From: Tretioscincus oriximinensis
Lineage: Eukaryota; Chordata; Lepidosauria; Squamata; Gymnophthalmidae
DNA: 64,000 bases
Assembly (NCBI GenBank): GCA_022410635.1
Contig: JAJVDF010000464.1
Coordinates: forward strand, 999,152 to 1,063,151
Reading direction: 5' to 3'
Position 1 is the stretch's first letter; each line of letters begins with the position of its first letter. Under the pieces are notes generated by a model, which worked only from the letters and a program-made list of their open reading frames with translations, had not been told where the DNA came from and ran no database searches. Both the position numbers and the translations under genes were made by a program. Shown here in pieces: positions 54,960 to 64,000 of the stretch.

Positions 54960-56725
54960 GTTTTCTCCTACTACTCTTTGTCCTGCTTTCAACAAGGATC
55001 AGAGTAGATTGGCTGGGTCAGAGGCTTGCCAGAGCCTCTCAGGACCTCTCATTAGCTGGGTCAACCACCATTGTCCAGGGGAGGTTTCCACCCCATCCCC
55101 TTCTATCAACACAACCTGATGTGTTAAGGGAAATTTGCTATGGTTCTTGAAGGGAATTCCCTTCAAATCCCACGTGGCTCCTAGTTCAGCACACAGCTAC
55201 TCTGAATTTCGTTGGGATTAAACGGAAAACAAGTTTGGCCAGCACTGAGTGACAATGTTTCAACATCCACTTTTTCCTCCTAGTGAGAATGGAGCCCAAG
55301 ATCCAGTTCTTCCTCCTTTTAAAATGATTTGGAATAACTTACCATAAAACAATCTCCAAGAGAAGCTGCAGGGAGCATTTTGACAGATCCCAACTTGCTA
55401 TTAATCTGACAAGTCTAAATGGATGACCTTCAAGATGTATTTATACCCACCGTCTTCTCCCCACCACCGCCATCTTGATAGATAGATTAGTTTGGCCTGA
55501 GGGAAAATGGATCTGAACAGGATGCCTTTGTTCTTGAAGCCCTGTGGAGAATAATATTCTTGTATTTCTTGAAGTTCAGGAGCCTGGTAGTAGTGATAAC
55601 ACTTGATAATGCATGGAACTTGGAGTATTTCACGCTTGCATTGCGCTGGGTGTGGAATGGAATTTTATTTATTTAGGAATTTATATCCCGCCAAATCTTC
55701 CAGGGCGGGTGACAGAACCTTTTTTCACACTGTCCTAGTGCTAAGATGGGTGAGCTGCTGCCGGACTGTGTGGCCGTCACCTCAGCCTACAGCTAGGAAC
55801 GTNTGTGGGGGAAGCAACAGTGTGTAGCTGGCACCATAAATGAAAAAAAGCAATTAAAAAATCTTTCCTCCTTTCTACACAATTGAACTAGTGTGATCAG
55901 TTGTACAACAGAAGCGTTTCCAGAGCCCCATTTGGTATTACATCAATAAGATTTTGGCACCCCCCTATTTTGAGGAAGCTGCTTGTTGTCAATTAGACTC
56001 AGGCTCTTTCCGTTGAACCACATCCAGTTCAGACAATTGAGATGCTCTTGAAAGTCTCTCCCAAACCCTGCACAGAAGCCAAGCAGGAATCTGTAAGCCA
56101 GTCCCTTTATTGAAGAAGTCAACAGCTCTTCCCAGGGGAACCATCTTTCCTGCTGCTCTGTGAAGGACTAATGAATGCATTTCCATTGCAACATTTCCTG
56201 GAAGCTTCTCTCTCGCCTTGTTCTAGATGCAANTGAATATAAACTATGATCCCCTGGGCTAATGAAGGCTGCTTCCCCACTACAACTTANAAGTCTTTTT
56301 TTTTTTAAGGCGACGCAACACAATCACAAGTATGTCCCCGTTTGCCTTCAATCTTCCTCACTGTTCCCGCTCTGTCCTTGACACATCCTGGAATTCTCGT
56401 GACATCACAAGCCCCAGAAGTCATTGCTACGCTTGGCTGACTATACGTCCCAGCATTCTTTGCGAGCCTTCATACAATTCCCAGGCATTCTCTGCTAAGC
56501 CANCAGCCGATGAGCGTTTTACAATTTACGTATTCAAGATCTGGAAGGAACTTTCTTTCGGACTTTACAAAATGGAGGCTGCTAAATCACATGAAATGTG
56601 GTCACGATTTACTCTGCAGTAAATAGAATTTACTCTTTAGAGAGGGTGGTATGCGGGACACGCAGAAGGTAAAATTGTCTCTAAAGCGCAGGAAATTGAA
56701 CATGGGGGATTGGGCTAAAGTGAAA
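54960..56725. other. No gene recognised
   Basis: Only a short LINE/SINE tail at 55660-55710 (ttatttatttaggaatttat, atcccgccaaatcttcc). The frame at 56332-56622 has no recognisable similarity and contains an ambiguous codon. Confidence 0.4.
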
Positions 56726-56734
56726 AGGAAGAGG

Positions 56735-56942
56735 AAGCCAGAAGGTTTAGATTCTATCTTTCCCATCAAGCTGTGATGGTTCCCATTTATCTAATCACAA
56801 CTTCTTGCTTTTGAATAGCTGGGTTGGTTAGAGTTGAGACCAGAAGGTGTTCTCCATTCTCCACAGCTGACATAGAGCTTTGAACTGGGTACCTCTGCTG
56901 AAATATCANAGCTCTTAACCATTGTACCACTGTGCCTCTGAT
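56735..56942 (-). mobile_element. SINE type 2, diverged subfamily
   Basis: ttctatctttcccatcaagc, aatagctgggttggttagag and end cttaaccattgtaccactg. Confidence 0.75.
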
Positions 56943-57507
56943 AATATACGCCACAATTGCATTTCACCTCTTATGCCTACAAAAAGCCCCATATGAAACC
57001 ATAAGTTTATTATCCACCGATTCAGTACTATATTTAATGTAGACAACCAAAGGCAAACTATCCAACAACAGAACCAAAAATTAAATNTCTCCATGTAGTT
57101 ACGGCCACTTGGACAAGAACAATTCCTGACAGGATTTAAAGGCTTTACCAAGATCCAGTGAAGGTCAGTTGACTAGTAATAACTCATATGCAAATGATGG
57201 GATACTGGAATGGCTGATATGTGAATGTTGGGATACTAGGTACTCCAGGGTTCATTGAATAATTAAATATTCTAGAAGTGGTCAAGGAAGACAATCAATT
57301 AGCCAAAGGGTCTGGCAGTTTGCTATTTAAGAACTGATATTTGGTCTAGTAGCTGTTCCAGTCATGATGTTGTGGTTATTTGATGAGTTTCTGTAAACCA
57401 CCTTCAGCGTTTTGATATACATTGCCTATAATCCAAGGTCTCTTCCTTTACTTGTATACAATCATACTTCATACTGATGGTTTACATATTTATACTTGCC
57501 ATCTGTT

Positions 57508-57780
57508 GTCATGAATGGTTCAGTGCCGGTCTCTCATCTGAGATAGGATTTTGAGGCCCTGCGTCGGATGTGGGGATGGGTGTGTGCCTCCTGCTAGCCT
57601 GCAGTTCTAGCCAACCCAGCTATTTGAAAGCAAGAATTGCAAGAAATTGCAACAGGCAATGACTAGACAGTGTGGTGGGGAAGATAGANTGTAAGCCTTC
57701 AGGCGAAAAATAACGGGCGAAAAAAAGTAAGTTGCTTTGGATGAGAAACGTGGGGTATAAAATCCCAATTCTTCTTCATC
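57508..57780 (+). mobile_element. SINE type 2, plus orientation
   Basis: tgaatggttcagtgccggtc (A-box region), ggattttgaggccctgcgtc, tagccaacccagctatttga, gtggtggggaagatag, tggggtataaaatcccaat and a cttcttcatcatc tail. Confidence 0.82.
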
Positions 57781-57784
57781 ATCG

Positions 57785-58840
57785 GCATGCGTTTGAAAGA
57801 TGAGCACACAAACATTTGAGCAGGGGGTTGGACCTGATGGCCCTGGCGGTCCCTTCCAAGCCTATAATTCTGAAACTATGACAAGCCAAATTTAGATGCT
57901 ATTCCGACAGAGACTTTTAATCTATGCTTGTTGTCTTTCCTTGGAAAGAACAGAATAAGTAAATTCAGAATTTTCTTTTTGCACTAAAATATTGGTTTTT
58001 ATTGTGTACGGTACAGAATAAACTGGAACCTTGAGAAATAATAAGAAAAATGGGTTGAGAATGCTATTTAATCATGATCTTTTTCAAAGAACTCTACGTA
58101 CTGCAATTTCTACTATTAACGGCATTTTGCACTCTATTTCAAATTTTAACTCATCAGTGCGCAACAAAAATCATACATGCACATCAATGACACAGCTATG
58201 TTAAAAAAATATAACCCAAACAAAATGTTTATTGCTTACAGCTAAGACATTAAAAAAAAAACATGGGCATGTCTCAATTGGGTTGGTGTATTTTTAATAA
58301 AAATAATTAAATGAGGATTGGCAGCTTCTGTAAGTGAAGAGGATGCAACGTGGGTTGTCCAACAAGTAGTTTTTTATGATGGTTGCACAGCAGCTGGATT
58401 NGGATGATAGAATCTTAGCACAAAAATCCCAAATAGGAAAAGATACTTTGCCATAATATACCAGGAACTGGAGAACGATCCACAAGGTTCCTTTTTCAAG
58501 CATATCAGGAAACTATGGCTGTTTCTATGTTGAGCCTTATTCTGGGACTAGGGGGTAATCCAACAAAATGTGGCTAAATTGGGTTGGGAAGAAGGCTCCC
58601 GCGGGCCCCTCCTCCTTGGTGCAGATGCAGCTGGAAAGGAAAGTTGCTCCTTGCAACTTCCTCCATGGCTCTGCCCCCCCACCTCGTTCCTGGTGACCTG
58701 CTTATTGGCCCATGACACACACTGGCTGCTCCCCTTTCTGGAAGCTGCCCTCTCTGTTGGGTGGATGGATGGGAAGCCTACAGTNTTGAGTTCAACATTC
58801 CAAGCCGTCATTGGTTCATAAATGGTTCATAAATTGGTTC
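57785..58840. other. No gene recognised
   Basis: A relic arm of the GAGCCTTATTCTGG repeat lies near 58530. Otherwise nothing could be named. Confidence 0.4.
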
Positions 58841-58844
58841 ATAC

Positions 58845-59112
58845 ACCAGTTTGGTGTAGTAGTTGAGTGATGGACTTGTACCTGGTAGTCTCCCGGTTCG
58901 ATTCCCCATTCCTCCATGAAAGCCAGCTGTGTGACCTTGGGCCAGTCACAGTTCTTTAGAACTCTCTCAGCCCTACCTACTCCACAGGGTGTCTGTTGTG
59001 GAGAAAGCAACAAAAAGCTATGTGCACCACCCTATGGTTGGCCGCCCTGAGACCTTCAGATATAGGGCGGGATACAAGTACAAATAAATAAATAAATAAA
59101 TAAATAAATAAA
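58845..59112 (+). mobile_element. tRNA-derived SINE type 1, reference copy
   Basis: RNA polymerase III promoter: A-box-like region ttggtgtagtagttgagtg and perfect B-box GGTTCGATTCC at 58895-58905. The body, gaccttgggccagtcacag and gtgtctgttgtggagaaagc, is followed by the LINE-type tail ttggccgccctgagacctt then cagatatagggcggg and (aaat)n to 59112. Confidence 0.93.
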
Positions 59113-59211
59113 GACCAATGACAGACCTCGGAACTTTGGATCTGGTGATGCAAGTCTTATTAATAGTAGAGATATATCTCAGAATAGAATCTTGTCGCTG
59201 GTGTGTCATTT

Positions 59212-59278
59212 GGGATCTGCAGGGTCTACACTAGCATGCAGATGGTAAGCCCCTATTCCAAGATATAGTCAGCAGCTC
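59212..59278. mobile_element. Fold-back repeat arm, GAGCCTTATTCTGG family
   Basis: ggtctacactagcatgcag then cccctattccaagatatagt match one half of the 46754 copy. Confidence 0.5.
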
Positions 59279-59629
59279 CCAACAAACCAACTTACTCTGA
59301 ACAAGTAACCACTTTTTCACTTTATAGGCCTAAGTACTTCCAGTTCCAGTGATGATATAAGGCGATGCTACATACACAGTTAAAAATGTTTATTCATATA
59401 ATCAGGGCTCACGACTGCTTTAATTTTCGTTTGAAGGAATGTATCCATGGTTAATTGGAGGCTTCCTGTAGGTTTCCCACAAGAAAGAAAGNCTGGATTT
59501 CTAATCACAGGTTTTGAAAATTGAAGAACAGATCATCAAAGTGGAGGAGGAATTTAGTGGCATAGATGGAGATATAAAATGTGTCAGTGGCCAAAATTAT
59601 AAAAATATGAAGGACAAGTGGGGGATGTC

Positions 59630-60032
<403 letters not shown>

Positions 60033-60132
60033 TTACGTTTTTAACATGGACACATAGGGATTAACTAAGAGAGGATTCTGGGTAAATCCTAGAATGTGTT
60101 AAAGTCTTACATAATTTCACCAAAAAATTGTC

Positions 60133-60482
60133 ATTTTTTCACCCAGAGGGTCACCGTCCTATGGAATTTACTTTCTGAAGAGGTGGTGGTAGCTAACAGC
60201 TTGGATNNNTTNAAGACAGGACTAGACAGGTTTATGGACACCAAGGGTATAAATGGATACTAGGATGGATGTCTGGATGTTGCCTCCAGGATGGAGCAAC
60301 AGGCAGGACTCCTGGAATACCATTTGCAGGGAGTCATGAACAGGAGCATATTTTGCTTTCCTCTGTTCAGGCTGCCCAGGTGCATCTGGTGGGCCTCCGT
60401 GTGACACAGAACGCTGGACTAGATAGGCTGTGGCCTGATCCACTACGACTCTTCTTAAGTTCTTGTGTACTTATGTTCCTGA
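60133..60482 (+). mobile_element. CR1-like LINE 3' end in the last intron
   Basis: ttttcacccagagggtcacc, gtggtggtagctaacagctt, ggatggagcaacaggcagg, ctggactagataggctgtgg. Runs against the direction of the host gene. Confidence 0.88.
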
Positions 60483-60600
60483 CAGACTATGGTTGCGTCC
60501 ACACAGCTAGAGTTGCCATAAGAAACCCAAAAAAGAAAAAAGCAGCTTTAGTGGATATATAACAGAACAAATTTTAACCGGTGCTATTTATAATACCTAC

Positions 60601-60826
60601 AGAATTTGCTGAAATGTCCTCTTCACCAAACCTATTAAAGTTGTGTTTCTCTGTCCTGGTTTTTTTATGGCAATGCTAGACACAGTGATCACTACTGCAG
60701 GTAAAATAACTGCTGGGCCTTTTATTTCTTCTATACCAAAAGGCATCTGTATGGGTGTTGCTGATGGGAGCTTCACCATGGGGATAGGCTGTACATGTGG
60801 AAAGCCTGAAATTGGCAGCCATATAT
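60601..60826 (-). CDS. Penultimate exon of the unidentified gene, frame uncertain
   Basis: The acceptor tgctggtgtgtgcag (AG at 60828-60827) starts an exon at 60826. Possible donors: CT|GTAGGT (exon end 60601), TAG|GTATTA (60597) and ATAG|GTTTGG (60632). Frame 3 is open throughout, with GFPHVQPIPMVKLPSATPI, and joins the last exon in phase with the first donor. Frame 2 reads TAYPHGEAPISNTHTDAF then WYRRNKRPSSYF, and after one TAG continues as HKKTRTEKHNFNRF, which would join the last exon in phase with the third donor. Frame 2 looks more protein-like but has the stop. A transcript or an orthologue would decide. Confidence 0.5.
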
Positions 60827-60903
60827 CTGCACACACCAGCAATTGCACATTACCGGGCATTTCAAGCCAGNGAAAAAATATGGAAATCTCCACGTTTAAC
60901 ATA

Positions 60904-61111
60904 GGCTGACCAGATGACCCCTTTTGGGGTGGGTGGGTTGAAAACCCATTTTGGGGGTGCCTCCCAGTTTTTTCTGAGGAAAATTTTTTCAAAAAAAGGT
61001 TTTTTTTTCAATTTTTGTTTGTTTTTTCAATTTTTTTTCCTCAGAAAAAACCAGGAGGCACCCCAAAAACGGGTTTTCAACCCCCACCCAAAAGGGGTCA
61101 TCTGGTCAGCC
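60904..61111. mobile_element. Fold-back MITE (TAGGCTGACCAG family)
   Basis: 208-bp copy flanked by TA: ggctgaccagatgacccctt and ggggtcatctggtcagcc, with inner arms gcctcccagttttttctgag and ctcagaaaaaaccaggaggc. It ends only about 75 bp upstream of the acceptor of the exon at 60826. Confidence 0.88.
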
Positions 61112-61292
61112 TACTAACACATAGTCCAGAGTTTACTCTGAGGTGCTGCTTACACATTTGCCCCATGATTTTCAGTTGTCATATGAATACGGCTAATGTG
61201 AGACGCAAGAATTCCTGTATGGGTTCACATTATATTAGCCAGAGTCAGGTCTCTGTGGAAGACAACTTCGTATATTATTGCTGCTACATAAC

Positions 61293-61365
61293 CTTGAAAA
61301 ACATACTGCCGTTCTCTGGCAAGGCCTCTTCAGTTTTCTTGACAGTGTTTTTCCCCTGCCCACTT
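61293..61365 (-). CDS. Upstream 73-bp exon of the unidentified gene, tentative
   Basis: The acceptor tcagtctctttccag (AG at 61367-61366) precedes 73 bp encoding SGQGKNTVKKTEEALPEN then GSMFFK, ending AAG|GTTATG, a weak donor. The charged, low-hydrophobic composition resembles a linker in a host protein. Phase does not fit the frame-2 reading of the next exon without another exon or a different donor, so the link is inferred from strand and proximity only. Confidence 0.45.
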
Positions 61366-61539
61366 CTGGAAAGAGACTGAGGGTCGAATTAATTTTCCTG
61401 GGCTGTATTGCTCCCACCTTTAAAGGTTAAGAGCTATCAATTTAAGAACGGCACATTCCAGCTTAAATGTTTTTAAAAATCCTATCTCCAAAGCTTGCGT
61501 ACTGTGGAATCCATTACAAGCAGCACATAAAGCAACTAA

Positions 61540-61598
61540 TTGACCATGTTCTTTTCTGTTTCCCTCCAGTTGACCATGTTCTTTTCTGTTCCCCAGCA
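61540..61598. repeat. 30-bp local tandem duplication
   Basis: ttgaccatgttcttttctgt then ttccc occurs at 61540 and again at 61570. Confidence 0.9.
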
Positions 61599-61599
61599 A

Positions 61600-62098
61600 G
61601 CAAAATTAGGTATAGACGAAGGAAAAGCGATAGGTACAAGAGAGAAGTAGAAAAAGAGAGAGGGAAGAAAGGAGACTTAACATTTTTATTGAATCTAAAA
61701 TCTAAATTACTAGGGAGAGCGCAAATAAATAAACCAAGAAATAAAATCTTTTTGAAGCTGGAGGAAGTTGGGGGAGCATATTAGGCTAAGGGTAGATCCT
61801 TTTGCTGTGAGGGGAAACCAGCCGAAAGGGCAATTCTTTCAAGAATTTCAGTTTATTCCTTTTGGCATAAAGATCACTTCTTCTCTTCAGCGCTTTGTAG
61901 AAAACTGCTGGCAGTACTGTTTAAACATATGCTGCGATCCTCCTACCCCCAAAACAAATGACTCAGAGAGGGTGAGATTATTCTGGAAAGTTGCTTAAAG
62001 CTTCGGCAATGGGGGAAACAGCCCGGCCCCAGTTGCCAAGCAAGAAGTGAGGGAAACTGTGGGGAGCCTGGCCCGTAATCAGAGAAGGGATCCCACAC
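61600..62098. other. No gene recognised
   Basis: Open frames at 61467-61784 and 61768-61998 have no recognised similarity and no convincing splice context. Confidence 0.4.
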
Positions 62099-62099
62099 T

Positions 62100-62210
62100 A
62101 TGGCCCTGCTCACATACGTGCTTTTAAGTTCTCTTCAGTCTTGAAGAAATGGACTGAACCAAAAAACCCTCCAGTTTTTTCAGGNCTGAAGATTATTTGG
62201 AAGCAGGCCA
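62100..62210. mobile_element. Palindromic MITE relic (GGCCCTGSTCACA family)
   Basis: atggccctgctcacatacg on the left, gaagcaggccac on the right, and tcttcagtcttgaag inside, similar to the element at 33061-33192. Confidence 0.5.
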
Positions 62211-62960
62211 CAGAATGATAGAATCATGGAGTTGGAAAGGACCTTCAAGGTCATGGAGTCTAAGCTCTTGCTCAATGCAGAATTCATTAAACCATCCCAG
62301 ACAGGTGATTGCCCAGCCTCTGTTTGAAGACTATCAAACAAGAACTCACCACTTCCTGCAGTTACCTGTTCCACTGGTTTATCACTTTCATTGTTTTCCC
62401 CCCCTAAAATCTATATCAACTTCCTTGCAGTTTCATCCCACTGTATTTAGTCCTTCCCTTTGCCAGTGAGAACAAGGCTGATCCCTCTGCTCTGTGACAG
62501 CCTTCAGATATTTGTAGATAGCTATCAGGTCTCCTCTCAGTCTTCTCTTTTGCAGACTAAACATCCCTAGATCCTTTAATCGTTCCTCATAGGACATGGT
62601 TTCCAGACCACTCTCCTCTGAACTTGCTCCACCTTATCAATGCCCCTTTTAAATTGACCCCTCCAGAAATGAACATAGTATTCTAAGTGTGGTCTGACCA
62701 AAGTACTGTGGAGAGGACTAATTACTTTGCACGATTGTATGCTGCTCTTAATACATCCCAGGACTATATTTGCCATTTTTTTGCAGCTGCTTCACACTGT
62801 TGACTCATGTTTAACCTGTGATTTACCAATATACTCAGGCCCTTTTTCACATGTGCTTGCCTAGATATAGGACTTTGCGTTTCTCCCAGTTAAATTCCAT
62901 TCTGTTAATTTCAGCCCACTGTTCCAGCTTATGTGTGACCAAAGCCTTTTTTGCTGTTTC
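62211..62960 (-). mobile_element. CR1 LINE, minus orientation
   Basis: Starts with the CR1 3' end in reverse (agaatgatagaatcatggag ttggaaagg). Then minus-strand codons: [19 protein letters not shown] at about 62530-62590, and MANIVLGCIKSSIQSCKV then LVRPHLEYYVHFWRGQF at 62776-62576. It continues to about 62960 with aattccattctgttaatttc. Frames are broken. Confidence 0.9.
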
Positions 62961-63315
62961 CTTCACACATTAGACTTCACCAAAGATATAGATGCTGCCT
63001 GTATGCTGCAGATAACAATCCTACATTTATACTGCAGCAAAGCCTGAAATACTAACTTGTTCCCATCAGCCCCTCTGTAGCAGAGAAATCTCTCAAACCT
63101 AGGTCATGCCTAAGGCTGTAGCCAGATGCAAGATGAATAATTTGCTTCTTGCAAATTATAAAGCCTTAAACAGGAAACATTCTAAGATGAGAGGCGATTC
63201 TATAAACCCACATTCAAGCTCTCAAGGACTGAAACTGGATTAAAACTTAGGTGTGAAAGAACCACAGGGGGCAAACAAGGTAGATCACAGAGAGGCCATT
63301 TTTACCTCAAGTTAG
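62961..63315. other. No recognisable feature
   Basis: Between the CR1 and the solo LTR; nothing identified. Confidence 0.4.
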
Positions 63316-63320
63316 CTACT

Positions 63321-63642
63321 TGTTAGGTCCTCCTATCCTATAGTTTTCTCTCCCCCTTCTCAACTGTCTCTTCTGGTCTTTTGAATTATTTCACCCACCG
63401 GCGAGAATCCTGCCAGCGGGAAAGTTAGCTGTCCTCATTGGTCAGTGTCTTCCCGTAGGTGGAGCCACCNTCTTGCATATAACCCAGCTTCTCCTTTCAC
63501 TTTCTGTTCTAACTCTTTAGTTACTGTTGAAGTTAACTCCTGACTTCTGGTCTTATTTCTGGATTTATTTCTATCAATAAATATTCTTCATCAAGACTGC
63601 TTACCTTGTCATTCCTGGACTTGGAGCTCTGCAACCCTAACA
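63321..63642 (+). mobile_element. Solo LTR with perfect 5-bp target duplication
   Basis: TGTTAGG at the start and CCTAACA at the end form 7-bp inverted termini. The flanks are ctact at 63316-63320 and 63643-63647. It has a TATA-like cttgcatataaccc near 63473 and aataaa near 63577, in the right order for an LTR on the plus strand. 322 bp, no internal region. Confidence 0.92.
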
Positions 63643-63647
63643 CTACT

Positions 63648-64000
63648 AGGTTCATATTCAAGCATTCACATATTGTATATGAGGCCTTAAACAACTTGGG
63701 ATCAAGATACTCCTGAGACTGCCTGGAGAAGGGCCTGTNGTCACTTCTGAAATGCTCTCCTCTTTGATATTTCCATGATACTTTCAGTTATGGCCTTTGA
63801 ATGCCCAGTGAAGACATCCTCTTTGCATTCCCTGGGAGAAAGCCCTTTTTTCATAAATGTTTTAAATACAGGGTGCTTCAAAAATATATATATACACATT
63901 GTGAGCTTCCATAGAAAATTTATTTACTGTTCTACTGTTCTACAAAGTTAAATTTCAGGAAATTAGAAAGCTTAAAGTCCAATGTAAATAAAACGTAATG
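63648..64000. other. No recognisable feature
   Basis: AT-rich with a short (ta)n near 63884; nothing identified to the window end. Confidence 0.4.

Noticed and set aside
58845..58915. tRNA gene
   Set aside because: A and B boxes are present but the sequence does not form a cloverleaf with an anticodon arm and leads into a SINE body; the same holds for the other SINE heads.
9400..59600. Search for PARP6 3' exons upstream of PKM
   Set aside because: Expected from mammalian gene order, but no segment with PARP6-like catalytic-domain codons could be read on the minus strand.

Overview
The window is vertebrate nuclear DNA, most likely from a squamate reptile (lizard or snake). It has exon-intron structure and one recognisable host gene. 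The repeat mix is CR1-like, L2-like and non-mammalian L1 LINEs, tRNA-derived SINEs with a CCGCCCT-type tail, Harbinger, hAT and mariner DNA elements, Ty1/copia remnants and solo LTRs, plus many microsatellites. The squamate assignment is inferred from this mix; no species-diagnostic sequence was checked. Scattered single n bases and one 281-base n run show a draft assembly.

Layout. 1-9.3 kb: the 5' end of PKM (muscle-type pyruvate kinase) on the minus strand, with a CpG-island promoter and noncoding exon 1 near 9.1-9.3 kb, the start-codon exon at 2.8-2.9 kb and the next coding exon at 1.05-1.14 kb. The rest of PKM lies off the left edge. 9.4-59.6 kb: about 50 kb with no host exon that I can support, filled with nested repeats. 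Within it, 34.7-38.9 kb is a PIF/Harbinger-type transposon. Its Myb/SANT-like gene reads as an intact three-exon, 213-codon gene, while the opposite-strand DDE transposase is broken. 59.6-61.4 kb: the 3' end of a second minus-strand host gene with an Arg/Tyr/Gln-rich, RNA-binding-like C-terminus, which I could not name. 61.4-64 kb: CR1-like sequence and a solo LTR.

The only genes that act together are the two Harbinger genes: DDE transposase plus Myb-like partner, both needed for transposition in characterised Harbinger systems. The repeats show a clear order of events: an L1 inside a SINE, an L1 inside a CR1 element, solo LTRs inside a GATA microsatellite and unique DNA, SINEs inside fold-back elements, and Copia and CR1 sequence inside the Harbinger element. 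Several insertions have target-site duplications that can be read directly. The best leads for something new are the intact Myb-like gene beside a dead transposase, a 107-bp palindrome covering that gene's first splice donor, two fold-back repeat families, and the unidentified minus-strand gene.
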